From positions 1 to 34,027 of the forward strand of contig NZ_FZOF01000048.1 in NCBI RefSeq assembly GCF_900188405.1: 34,027 nt of DNA, in the 5' to 3' direction. Source of the stretch: Actinacidiphila glaucinigra (lineage in GTDB: Bacteria > Actinomycetota > Actinomycetes > Streptomycetales > Streptomycetaceae). The translations under genes and the position numbers were made by a program. The notes below the pieces were generated by a model, which did not search any database, was not told the origin of the DNA, and saw only the letters and a program-made list of their open reading frames with translations. Below, piece by piece: positions 1-6,276 of this stretch (positions are counted from its first letter, which is position 1; every line of letters begins with the position of its first letter).

Positions 1-311
1 TCAACCGGTGCGTTGTTGTGAGCGACCATCAGCTGAGCCATCCTGTGCAACCGAGTCCATACGTGCACGCTGTCATGTTCAGCCAGTTCGGGAAGGACCC
101 TTTCAATCTCGTCAGAGATGAACCTCACGGTCGCCATCCCCCGCTCGTGGAGGGAGCCGCCATTGGTGATCCACGTGTACGTGCAGCCCTCCATCCTGGT
201 GTAAATCGACACTAGATCGACGCCCGCCACCGCAAGGCTGTTCCACCTGCCGTCCCACGGCTCATCCAGCAAGCACGCAACCACGGCTACAGGGTCTTCA
301 GCAGCATCCAT
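1..311 (-). CDS. Partial hypothetical protein (C-terminus beyond window)
   Basis: An open minus-strand frame starts with ATG at 311 and runs off the left edge after about 103 codons. The protein opens MDAAEDPVAVVACLLDEPW and continues with a mixed, globular composition (several Trp, acidic and hydrophobic residues, segment FISDEIERVLPELAEHDSV). That is unlike the Arg/Pro-rich shadow frames typical of this GC content, so I take it as a real gene. No start lies further upstream except GTG codons a few residues before; a stop occurs in frame at 343-345. A purine-rich GAGAA stretch lies about 10 bases ahead of the ATG. I do not recognise the family; no signal peptide or membrane segment is visible. 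It is followed upstream, on the same strand, by a STAS-domain gene. Confidence 0.55.
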   Translation of the reverse strand, partial: MDAAEDPVAVVACLLDEPWDGRWNSLAVAGVDLVSIYTRMEGCTYTWITNGGSLHERGMATVRFISDEIERVLPELAEHDSVHVWTRLHRMAQLMVAHNNAPV

Positions 312-434
312 ACCCACATTCTCGCGGGCCGCGCCGTCGGCGAGAAGCTACGGCCGATCACCGCTGCCTGAATCCGCACCCGGCGCAGACAGGAGCCCGA
401 GCACGAGGCAGCGCAATGATCGACCGGACAGCTC

Positions 435-785
435 CTAGTCACAAAGTGAGGTGACTTGGGCCGGTGCACTGATGCGGGGGCGAATGCGGAACAGGTCGCG
501 AGCCCCGGTGAGGACGAGAACGCGTTCCGCTTGGTGCTGCAGGCCTGCGAGCTCGAGGGCGCCGCCCTCGGCTTCTGCCCGCATGCGGAGGCGGAGGAGC
601 ATGTTCAGGCTGGTGGAGCCCATAAAGGTGATGCCGGAGAGGTCAATGCAGAGCGTCCTGCCGCACAGCTGAACAGCATCCGTGACTTCAGTGACCTGGG
701 GGCACGTTGCCAAGTCCAGTTCGCCGGCCAGCGCGATTGTCGTCAGCGCGCCCGCTTCGTCGACGTCGATCTCGATGTTCTGCAT
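435..785 (-). CDS. STAS-domain anti-sigma-factor antagonist-like protein
   Basis: A 116-aa single-domain protein. The order of elements fits STAS proteins of the SpoIIAA/BldG type: an N-terminal strand (IEIDVDEAG), the LAGELDLATCPQV segment at about 19-31, then IDLSGITFMGSTSLNMLL at 47-64. In the family this last region normally reads like FxDSSGL, and its serine is phosphorylated by an anti-sigma kinase. Here the usual Asp before the serine is Gly56 and the usual Gly after it is Ser59, while the acceptor-position Ser57 is kept. The C-terminus (LAGLQHQAERVLVLTGARDLF) matches the family's final helix. By family it would bind an RsbW-like kinase and release a sigma factor. No kinase or sigma gene is adjacent, so the partner is unknown. 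The ribosome-binding site before the ATG is weak. Confidence 0.85.
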   Translation of the reverse strand: MQNIEIDVDEAGALTTIALAGELDLATCPQVTEVTDAVQLCGRTLCIDLSGITFMGSTSLNMLLRLRMRAEAEGGALELAGLQHQAERVLVLTGARDLFRIRPRISAPAQVTSLCD

Positions 786-1849
786 GGGAGGTCACCGATC
801 GGGTTCAGAGCCCCTCACGGTCGACCTCCGCAGGAAGTGGCCGCAAAGCGGGCGGCGACGCGCCGCCCTAGTCGAGTAAGACCACCCGTACCCACCGTCA
901 ACCACTCAGCGTGATCGGTTGGTAGCGCGGGGTCCCTCGCCAGACCTGGCTGGTACATAGAACGGTTGCACACTGCCGCTATGAACACCAGGCCCCGCCG
1001 GTCGCAGCGGCAAATTGCTGTTGCCGACCGCGTGACCGCTGTGCGCTCTACGGGCACGCGGTCGGAACCAATGGCGGTGCTGCAGCACGGGAGGCTCCCG
1101 CTCCACACCCCGCTGTGGCCACCTGAGGTCAGGGCGACCGCTTCACCAGCACGGACGTACAAGGCCACACCTTCCCGCCGGTACCCCACGAGCGTTCCGG
1201 GGTCGGCTGGAACCTGCTGATGCCCGCCCGTGCGGAGCGCAGCCCCTAAGCCAACCAGGCGGGCCGGCCTCAGACGCGGTCCCGTCAAACGCTGGCCCGC
1301 CTGCCGCGGTGGGACCGCCCCTTACGAGCTGGTACGTGATAGCGGGTGAGGGCGTGGTGGTCTGCTGGAGGGCTGTAGTTCAGGCTGCGGTGGTGCGGTC
1401 GGAGACCAGTCCGGCGATGGCCTGGTAGGTGGCAGGCAGGGCATCCCGTTGATGCGTCCAGCGGGCCAGTTGCTGCTCCTCGGGCTACGTTCGCTGGCGC
1501 GCGGCGGCGGACGGCGCGCCGAGCGGGGCGAAGACTGGAGCGTGGGCGCGGCCGGACGTCGGCCGCGCGCCCGGCGGAGCGTGAGCGACGCCGGGTGCCT
1601 TGATCGAGGTAGAGGTATTTGTGCCAAGACCGCGCTGGGATCTAGTCATGGTGACAAGCAGCGTCGCTGGCCCAGCGGTGGCCGCGGACTGTCAGACCGC
1701 GGCACGCCTCTCCGGTCGCCGAGATGGAGGACGTGTCCGCGCATTGTCCGCAGCCACCCGGAGACAGCCGGACAGCGCCGTACCCTTCCCAAGATCTCCA
1801 AGGAGAGTCAGTGCCGACTCGGGCGCGGTCACAGTGGGCCTTGACCAGC
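786..1849. other. Gene-poor stretch with decayed fragments
   Basis: No intact gene is convincing here. Apart from the Ku-like remnant listed separately, one 34-codon minus-strand piece at 1380-1484 (EEQQLARWTHQRDALPATYQ..., stop at 1380) reads like the end of a real protein. It is preceded in frame by a stop and is probably the tail of a broken gene. The rest of the frames are Arg/Pro-rich shadows. Confidence 0.4.
1008..1133 (+). pseudogene. Degenerate Ku (NHEJ DNA-end-binding protein) fragment
   Basis: The plus-strand frame reads IAVADRVTAVRS ... MAVL ... HG ... LHTPLWPPEVR. This follows, with one small insertion, the segment of bacterial Ku whose usual form is KVAVAKVTLRxRERLAVLRPxxxxLxLHTxLWPDEIR. 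A better-preserved Ku remnant at 28.8 kb in this same window reads VAVAKVTLRTRERLAVLRPWHG then LHTPLWPEGIR, and the two align over about 35 residues. Nothing of the N-terminal beta-barrel or C-terminal tail of Ku is recognisable around it. It has no start codon or ribosome-binding site of its own. I infer a short, decayed piece of a Ku gene. Confidence 0.5.
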
Positions 1850-1875
1850 AAAAAGCCCCTCCGCGAGGGAGGGGC
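1850..1875 (-). terminator. Rho-independent terminator of the tRNA-Arg locus
   Basis: On the minus strand an 8-bp perfect stem (arms 1855-1862 and 1868-1875, GCCCCTCC / GGAGGGGC) with a 5-base loop is followed by TTTTT. It starts 8 bases downstream of the discriminator base of the tRNA-Arg 3' half. That is the normal position for a tRNA gene's own terminator. Confidence 0.85.
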
Positions 1876-1883
1876 GCAGGGCG

Positions 1884-1925
1884 TGCCACCGGCAGGACTC
1901 GAACCTGCGGCCAAGCGCTTAGAAG
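1884..1925 (-). tRNA. tRNA-Arg(TCT) 3' half; likely attachment-site relic
   Basis: The minus strand reads CTTCTAA (anticodon loop, anticodon TCT) at 1925-1919. Then come the 3' anticodon stem, a variable loop, a perfect T-arm (GCAGG-TTCGAGT-CCTGC) and a 3' acceptor strand CGGTGGC plus discriminator A at 1884. The bases 5' of the anticodon loop (GACAC, and further upstream) do not pair with the 3' anticodon stem. No D-arm and no matching 5' acceptor strand (GCCACCG would be expected) are present, so this is not a functional tRNA. Tyrosine-recombinase elements of actinomycetes commonly use exactly this anticodon-loop-to-3'-end block as the att core. The natural terminator follows, so this looks like the original chromosomal 3' end, with the inserted element lying toward higher coordinates. 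Confidence 0.8.
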
Positions 1926-2049
1926 GTGTCCGGCCCTGAACGCTGTGCTCAACTGCGGTTTCCGCAGGTCGCGCTTCGCCGTACTTATGGGAAGCGCTTG
2001 CCCAATCTCCAGGGGAGATTGACGCGATGCGATCGGCCCCGTGATGCGT

Positions 2050-2075
2050 ACGCCCTCAGCACCATCGTAGGGCGT
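2050..2075 (-). terminator. Possible weak terminator hairpin
   Basis: A 7-bp inverted repeat (ACGCCCT at 2050-2056, AGGGCGT at 2069-2075) with a 12-base loop lies about 57 bases downstream of the 97-aa minus-strand gene. There is no T-run, so the assignment rests only on position and the stem. Confidence 0.3.
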
Positions 2076-2132
2076 GCTGCTTCGTGACTTACGCAGGAGA
2101 CGCCAGGACGCACGGGCGTGGGACGTGCCACC

Positions 2133-2426
2133 TCAGCGTGTCTTCAGGCCACGGTCTTCGAGTTCGTCCGCGCACTCCTCCAGTACGGAGACAGAGGTGG
2201 CGCTGAACGACGTGTCGCGTCGCTCTCGCTTTGCCTCAGCGCGGGCTTGTTCGAGGTCGTTGGCGAGCGCCTGGCAGTCGACGGCGTGCGTGCCCGTCGG
2301 TATCGACTCCCCGGGGCGAGATTCCGGCTTGTCCATGACCGTCCCAGCGTTGAGCGCCAGGGTGGCGCCCATACCGGCCAGACACAAGCCCCCCCAGATG
2401 GCGGTGATCCACCGACGGGCGTTCAT
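2133..2426 (-). CDS. Small membrane-anchored hypothetical protein (97 aa)
   Basis: The protein starts MNARRWITAIWGGLCLAGMG. One N-terminal hydrophobic helix (about residues 6-26, preceded by RR) is followed by a polar, charged region rich in Glu and Arg (LANDLEQARAEAKRERRD), probably helical or coiled, with a Cys at about 50 and another near 83. It therefore looks like a membrane-tethered protein with its body outside the membrane. Its ATG overlaps the stop of the upstream 21-aa frame as ATGA (2426-2423), so its translation is probably coupled to that frame; it has no clear ribosome-binding site of its own. Family not recognised. Both frames are served by the promoter at 2648-2676. Confidence 0.7.
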   Translation of the reverse strand: MNARRWITAIWGGLCLAGMGATLALNAGTVMDKPESRPGESIPTGTHAVDCQALANDLEQARAEAKRERRDTSFSATSVSVLEECADELEDRGLKTR

Positions 2427-2488
2427 AAGCCGACCATTCCGACCGTGAGCACAGCGAGGGTGAGCATCGCAGCACGCGAGGCGGTCAT
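2423..2488 (-). CDS. 21-aa hydrophobic small protein, coupled to next gene
   Basis: ATG at 2488 is preceded by a strong AAAGGAG ribosome-binding site 5 bases upstream. The frame encodes MTASRAAMLTLAVLTVGMVG plus a final Leu and stops at TGA 2425-2423, overlapping the ATG of the 97-aa gene by ATGA. The peptide is one hydrophobic helix with a basic N-terminus, long enough to enter but barely cross the membrane. The good ribosome-binding site and exact overlap suggest it is translated, either as a small membrane protein in its own right or as a leader that sets translation of the next gene. The frame is open further upstream, but that extension lacks a ribosome-binding site. Confidence 0.55.
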   Translation of the reverse strand: MTASRAAMLTLAVLTVGMVGL

Positions 2489-2647
2489 CGAAGCTCCTTT
2501 CCCAAAGTGGCTGGCATAGCGAGCTTCACTGAGGGCGACGCGGACTGCGGTTCCGCCGTTTGGGTGGCTCGGCCACCTTGCAGGTCGGCAAACCTCCGGT
2601 CCTCTCTCCCGCCCTGACGTCAGGAGAACACCGGTTCGTGATCCAAA

Positions 2648-2676
2648 AATGTACGGTCGAATGTACAAACTTTCAA
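2648..2676 (-). promoter_or_regulatory. Housekeeping-type promoter for the 21-aa/97-aa unit
   Basis: On the minus strand TTGAAA (2676-2671) and TACATT (2653-2648) are separated by exactly 17 bases, close to the consensus -35/-10 of the principal sigma factor. The site sits in the most AT-rich patch nearby. TACATT occurs twice, and a TGTAC/GTACA inverted repeat (2650-2654 and 2662-2666) overlaps the spacer, a possible operator. Transcription would begin near 2641, giving a leader of about 150 bases before the 21-aa frame. I see nothing else in 2677-2929. Confidence 0.65.
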
Positions 2677-2929
2677 CAGCCTCATCGAGAGCACCCACGT
2701 CAGTCCCCTCCTCAACACCCTCGTCGCTCCCGCTGAGGCTCTCGACACGCCCCCACCGCCGAGTGCTGAGAGCAGAGGGTCGGCGCGCATGACGAGCGCC
2801 GGCCCTCGTCGGTGATGGCAAGCGAGGCAATCCCGACGGAGCTCTGGCGGTCGCCATGCGCGGCTGTCAGGATGCGCGTGGATCAATGTTCCGCCCGGAT
2901 CGAGCACACAACTGACCTGAGGAGACAAC

Positions 2930-3244
2930 GTGTTGATGGCCCTGAAAGGCCACGTCCGTACGCTCGCAGTTGGTCTTGCTGCCTGTGCCGCAGCGGTGGC
3001 TTTCCCCGTGTCGGCCTCCGCCGCACCGCAAACCGCGGCTAACTCCAGCTCTGTGGAGGCCTTGGCCAACCCCTGCTGGCGCACCCAAGCTGAACCGAAC
3101 TCGACCTTTGTCCGCTCGTACAGCTCGTGCAGCAAGTGCTACGAAGAGGCCACGTGGCAGAACTACATCCAGAGCACCTGGTTCAACTACTGCACGTACA
3201 ACCCCAGCAATGGACTGTTCGATCTGCAGAAGGCTCGCTGGTGA
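2930..3244 (+). CDS. Small secreted four-cysteine protein (104 aa)
   Basis: GTG at 2930 (or the in-frame ATG at 2936) follows a GGAGA ribosome-binding site at 2921-2925. A typical Sec signal peptide covers residues 1 to about 32: basic start, hydrophobic core VGLAACAAAVAF, and a cleavage-like ASASAA. The mature part, about 70 residues, is rich in Asn, Ser, Trp and Tyr. It has four cysteines (49, 67, 70, 88; motif CSKC), consistent with two disulfides in an exported protein. It ends QKARW. No family recognised; an exported peptide, inhibitor or cell-wall protein is possible. A strong hairpin follows at 3313-3350. Another 104-aa secreted protein with four cysteines lies at 33260, but I see no clear sequence relationship. 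Confidence 0.75.
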   Translation: MLMALKGHVRTLAVGLAACAAAVAFPVSASAAPQTAANSSSVEALANPCWRTQAEPNSTFVRSYSSCSKCYEEATWQNYIQSTWFNYCTYNPSNGLFDLQKARW

Positions 3245-3312
3245 CGGACGGCACAACAGCGCCGCAGCCCAGTAGGGGCAAGACGCGACGCTAAACAAGT
3301 GCCTGAGCATGA

Positions 3313-3350
3313 CGAGGCCCCCACCGCAGCCCAGCACGGTGGGGGCCTCG
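3313..3350 (+). terminator. Strong hairpin terminator
   Basis: A perfect 14-bp inverted repeat (3313-3326 and 3337-3350, CGAGGCCCCCACCG and its complement) with a 10-base loop lies 69 bases after the stop of the secreted-protein gene. There is no T-run, as is common for terminators in GC-rich actinomycetes. Confidence 0.7.
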
Positions 3351-3454
3351 GCCGTCGGGCTCCCGTGTTGCTCGCCGTCGGAGACCCGCGGCAGCTCTAC
3401 AGGGAGTACATGCGCGCCGGGACGTGCCCTCGCGGCGCCGGCACGCCCTGGTGT

Positions 3455-3501
3455 GGGTCTGTCCAACGAACGGCTCTGTCTCACATTCGGTGGTGACGGA
3501 G
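3455..3501 (+). repeat. Left terminal inverted repeat of the ISL3 element
   Basis: The left end runs from GGGTCTGTCC to GGTGACGGAG. Compared with the right end it differs at only five positions, with the inner 24 bases identical. It ends 28 bases before the transposase ATG and may carry its promoter. Confidence 0.8.
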
Positions 3502-3529
3502 AGTTGCGAGGGTCGTTGATCTTCATGTG

Positions 3530-4834
3530 ATGGATGTCAACGAGTTTGTGCAGATGGTGTTTTCGGGTCTGTCGCCGCTGGTCATAGAGGATGTGGCCGG
3601 CGAGGGTGAGCGGATCGTGGTGCGGGCCCGGACGCCGCTGGACACCGCGGTCTGTCCGGTGTGCGAGGCGTCGTCGGGACGGGTGCACGGCTATCACTCG
3701 CGGACGGTGGCCGACGTTCCGGTCAACGGGCGACGGACGCCCCGCGTGATCGGCGTCGACGACTTCGCCCTGCGCCGGCGGCACCGCTACGCCACCGTGG
3801 TGATCGACGCCGAGACCCACGAGCGGATCGACGTGCCGGACCGCACCGCCGACACGCTGGAAGCGTGGCTGCGCAAGCACCCGGGCGTCGAGGTCGTCTG
3901 CCGTGACGGCTCCACGACCTATGCCGAGGCCATCCGCCGGGCCCTGCCCGACGCGCTGCAGGTCGCCGACAGATGGCATCTGTGGCACAACCTGTGCGAG
4001 GCCGCCCTCAGCGAGGTGAAGGCGCACAGCAGCTGCTGGGCCACCGTACTGGACGCACCCATCTACGACGGGCCACGCGCCCAAACCGCCCTTCAACGCT
4101 GGCACCAGATCCACGACCTGCTCAATCAGGGCTTGGGCCTGCTCGAATGCGCCCGCCGGCTGCAGCTGGCCCTGAACACCGTCAAACGCTACGCGCGAGC
4201 CGACCGGCCCGAGCGGATGCTCCGCGTCCCCAAATACCGCGCCAGCCTCGTCGACCCCTACCGCGAGCACCTGCGCAAATGCCGGGCCGAGGACCCCACT
4301 GTCCCTGTCAGGCACCTTTTCGAAGAGATCAAGGCCCTCGGCTACACCGGCTGCCTCAACCTGCTTTACAAGTACATCAACCAAGGCCGCGCAGACGCCG
4401 ACCGCAGCCACATCTCCCCACGCCGGCTCGCCCGGATGCTCCTCACCAGGCCCGACAACCTCAAGAGCGAGCATCGCGACCTCCTGGGACGGCTCACCGC
4501 CGCCTGCCCCGAGATAACCCAACTTGCTGCCCTCATCGCCGATTTCGCCCAGTTCCTGACGCCTCGCGAAGGAAACGCCGGCGGACTCTCGGACTGGATC
4601 GTCCAGGTCCGCACAACCGATCTGCCCCACCTGCACTCCTTCGCCCGCGGCCTGGACCGAGACCGGGACGCAGTGATCGCCGCGCTCACGCTTCCGTTCA
4701 GCAACGGCCCCACCGAGGGCGTCAACACCAAAACCAAGCGGATCGCGCGCCAGATGCACGGACGAGCAGGCTTCACCCTACTTAGCCACCGCATCCTCCC
4801 GGATAGCAGCACGCTCCGTCACCACCGAATGTGA
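3530..4834 (+). CDS. ISL3-family transposase with missing internal segment
   Basis: About 434 aa from ATG 3530 (a GTG lies directly before it, at 3527; numbering below counts from that GTG). An N-terminal zinc-finger piece (CPVC at 43-46, then RVHGYHSRTVADVPVNGR) is followed at once by VIGVDDFALRR, the start of the DDE catalytic domain. In full-length relatives, about 80 residues with a second Cys cluster and a helix-turn-helix lie between these two parts. Here they are joined at about residue 70 (near 3735). The catalytic acids are present: D78/D79, D127 in VVCRDGS, and E397 in NGPTEGVNTKTKR. The C-terminus runs past the usual RAGFTLLSHRIL into the right inverted repeat (DSSTLRHHRM). The protein would cut and rejoin IS ends, but loss of DNA-binding parts makes activity doubtful. 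Confidence 0.9.
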   Translation: MDVNEFVQMVFSGLSPLVIEDVAGEGERIVVRARTPLDTAVCPVCEASSGRVHGYHSRTVADVPVNGRRTPRVIGVDDFALRRRHRYATVVIDAETHERIDVPDRTADTLEAWLRKHPGVEVVCRDGSTTYAEAIRRALPDALQVADRWHLWHNLCEAALSEVKAHSSCWATVLDAPIYDGPRAQTALQRWHQIHDLLNQGLGLLECARRLQLALNTVKRYARADRPERMLRVPKYRASLVDPYREHLRKCRAEDPTVPVRHLFEEIKALGYTGCLNLLYKYINQGRADADRSHISPRRLARMLLTRPDNLKSEHRDLLGRLTAACPEITQLAALIADFAQFLTPREGNAGGLSDWIVQVRTTDLPHLHSFARGLDRDRDAVIAALTLPFSNGPTEGVNTKTKRIARQMHGRAGFTLLSHRILPDSSTLRHHRM

Positions 4835-4860
4835 GACGGGGCCGTTCTTTGTACAGTCCC
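4814..4860 (-). repeat. Right terminal inverted repeat of the ISL3 element
   Basis: The complement of 3455-3501 with five differences (ends CAGTCCC). It contains the last codons and stop of the transposase gene. Confidence 0.8.
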
Positions 4861-5301
4861 GCATCTCGCCATTGTCGTGGCCCTTCATCCACCCATGCAT
4901 CCGAGATTGTTGGCATGCCGAACGGAGCCAGCGCCGTCTCCCCCGTTAAGTGGCCACTACGAGATGGCGGGGACGGCTCCGGGTCGACCGCGTTCATCCC
5001 CTGCTCCCCAATCACCGACCAACAGGTCTTCCGCCACGACAGTCGCAGAAGTAGATCCCCTGCAAGCCTTCGGCCGTGATCACACCCGAAACCGAGAGAT
5101 CGCAGACGGCACTACAGATAGTGCTGCATCCACACGGCTGCGGTGCTGACCAGTGCGGTGCCCAGTCCCTACCCCGGAGCTCTCATCGGGGTGATGGGCT
5201 GACCCCGGATGGCCTGGAGTCGTCCACGGTCGCGGAACCCTTGCCGGGGCGTGGCAGGTCCCGCAGACCTCACGGGGAACCCTCACCGCGCTGAAGGTCA
5301 G
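4861..5301. other. Non-coding stretch
   Basis: Between the IS right end and the toxin-like gene I find no frame with protein-like composition, no RNA gene and no clear terminator. It probably contains the 3' untranslated region of the toxin-antitoxin operon and IS-adjacent debris. Confidence 0.4.
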
Positions 5302-5649
5302 TCAGTGCTTCCAGTCCTGGACCGATGAGGTCCAGAACGCCTCGATGACCGTGATCAGGGGCACGGCGTGGCGGCGGATGAAAATGAAGATCAGCCATCC
5401 GCGGCCGCCGGCGAGATCGGCTATATGAGGCCCGCCGGGCCTGGTGGAAGCCAGGGGACTGACGGTGATCCAGTGCGGCAGGCAGGCGTCGGCGTCGATG
5501 CCGCGGTAGTAGGGGTCCTGGGCGGTGATCAGTTCGGCACGGGCGGCCAGGACGAGTTGTCTGCCGTCGGCGGGCATGGCGTCAAAGTCCTGACGCGCTT
5601 CTGTCGTCCAGTCCATCAGCCACAGCGGCTGGGGAAGGTCGTCCGTCAC
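5302..5649 (-). CDS. ParE/RelE-like toxin candidate (115 aa)
   Basis: The start GTG at 5649 overlaps the TGA of the DUF6247 gene (GTGA), so the two are translationally coupled. The protein reads TTEARQDFDAMPADGRQLVL, then YYRG, and later GGRGWLIFIFIRRHAVPLITV. A helical N-terminus with an Ala/Arg/Asp-rich segment followed by hydrophobic beta strands is the RelE/ParE pattern, in which the toxin cleaves ribosome-bound mRNA or acts on gyrase. Similarity is by pattern only, and I cannot point to certain catalytic residues (candidates are the arginines R83, R96 and R97 and a histidine). Its place as third gene after a Phd/YefM antitoxin supports a toxin role. Confidence 0.6.
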   Translation of the reverse strand: MTDDLPQPLWLMDWTTEARQDFDAMPADGRQLVLAARAELITAQDPYYRGIDADACLPHWITVSPLASTRPGGPHIADLAGGRGWLIFIFIRRHAVPLITVIEAFWTSSVQDWKH

Positions 5650-6011
5650 TGGCCGGGCTTCACCATGGCTGCTTCACGCCGCAGACGGCTGTACTCGGCC
5701 AGGAGACCGGCCGACTCCTCGGGATCCTCGCAGTCCGCGGCGCGGGCTTCGAGGTCATGCAGGCGCGCGGCCAGGCGCGGGTCGCGGGCGATGGCGTACT
5801 CGGTCCACCACAGACGCATGAAGGCAGGCACAGGAGTGAGGTTGAAAGCGTCCCCAATCGCCCGTCGCCAGTGGGCCTCGAAGTCCGGCAGAAGGTGCGG
5901 GGCGTGCTTCTGGATAGCGAGACGCAGAGCTTGCGGGGTCTGCTCGGGCATCGGTGGTACTCGGGGCTTGTCTCCTCCGGATCCGCCGGCATGCACAGGC
6001 TGGGCACTCAT
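5646..6011 (-). CDS. DUF6247 family protein (121 aa)
   Basis: ATG at 6011 follows AGGAG at a spacing of 10 bases. A Gly/Pro-rich head of about 30 residues precedes LRLAIQKHAPHLLPDFEAHW and RLWWTEYAIARDPRLAARL, the hallmark pattern of DUF6247, an actinomycete family often found beside toxin-antitoxin genes. The C-terminus is a charged helix (LEARAADCEDPEESAGLLAE, SRLRREAAM). It is probably cytoplasmic; no membrane or signal segment is seen. It lies between the antitoxin (34-base gap) and the toxin-like gene (4-base overlap), so it is most likely a third component of the same module, for example a chaperone, bridging factor or second toxin. Its biochemical role is not known to me. A second possible start (MPEQTPQ) lies 20 residues in. 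Confidence 0.75.
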   Translation of the reverse strand: MSAQPVHAGGSGGDKPRVPPMPEQTPQALRLAIQKHAPHLLPDFEAHWRRAIGDAFNLTPVPAFMRLWWTEYAIARDPRLAARLHDLEARAADCEDPEESAGLLAEYSRLRREAAMVKPGQ

Positions 6012-6045
6012 GATGTGAAAGCTCCTGCACTTCCTGCCCGGCGCC

Positions 6046-6243
6046 TCAGGCCGCGTCCTGGTCGGTCTCGGAGGCCGGCTGCTGTGCGACCTGCTGCTGC
6101 TCGAACCACTCGGCGGGCACCAGATAGGCGACGGTCTTACCCTTGCGTGTGATCGCAGCCGCCTCACCCGCGATGCGGGTGCGGTCAAGGATCTCACCCA
6201 GGGCTTTGCGGAGGTCGATCGTCGTGTACGTCCTCAGCTGCAT
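6046..6243 (-). CDS. Phd/YefM-type antitoxin (65 aa)
   Basis: From ATG 6243 the protein reads MQLRTYTTIDLRKALGEILD then GEAAAITRKGKTVAYLVP. The N-terminal strand, the LRKALGEIL helix and the ITRKGKxVAYLVP hairpin are the Phd/YefM DNA-binding fold. The short tail (FEQQQVAQQPASETDQDAA) is polar and likely disordered, the part that normally wraps the toxin. By family it neutralises its toxin and represses its own promoter. A GGGGAG lies just before the ATG, rather close, and a palindrome at 6259-6275 sits where the operator is expected. The frame is open further upstream, but that extension is low-complexity and covers the operator, so I reject it. Confidence 0.85.
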   Translation of the reverse strand: MQLRTYTTIDLRKALGEILDRTRIAGEAAAITRKGKTVAYLVPAEWFEQQQVAQQPASETDQDAA

Positions 6244-6258
6244 ACTCCCCACACTACC

Positions 6259-6275
6259 GCAACTATCATAGTTGC
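6259..6275 (-). promoter_or_regulatory. Palindromic operator/-10 of the toxin-antitoxin operon
   Basis: A perfect 7-bp inverted repeat GCAACTA/TAGTTGC with a 3-base centre lies 16 bases upstream of the antitoxin start. It contains TATGAT on the minus strand (6270-6265), a good -10. Binding of the Phd/YefM dimer here would block the promoter, the usual autoregulation in this family. No clear -35 is seen. Confidence 0.6.
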
Positions 6276-6276
6276 C

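Larger units (their letters stand above)
3455..4860 (+). mobile_element. ISL3-family insertion sequence, internally deleted
   Basis: A single transposase gene is bounded by 47-bp terminal inverted repeats (3455-3501 and 4814-4860) that match at 42 of 47 positions. Both ends begin GGG when read inward. The 8-bp target duplication expected for ISL3 elements is absent: the flanks are CCTGGTGT on the left and GCATCTCG on the right. With an in-frame gap in the transposase, this suggests an old or rearranged copy, probably not active by itself. Confidence 0.85.

Noticed and set aside
815..1288. 157-codon minus-strand frame
   Set aside because: Antisense to the Ku-like fragment, low-quality composition and no ribosome-binding site. 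The same antisense pattern (GHSGVW) recurs opposite the other Ku remnant.
1884..1960. A complete functional tRNA-Arg
   Set aside because: No 5' acceptor strand, no D-arm, and the 5' anticodon stem does not pair.
2924..2935. GACAACGTGTTG near the first secreted-protein start as a second LacI-type operator
   Set aside because: Not palindromic and it spans the start codon; chance similarity to the operator at 12870.
2867..4759. 630-codon open frame on the minus strand across the ISL3 transposase
   Set aside because: It is antisense to a clear transposase with DDE residues, and its composition is the mirror of that gene; a high-GC shadow.
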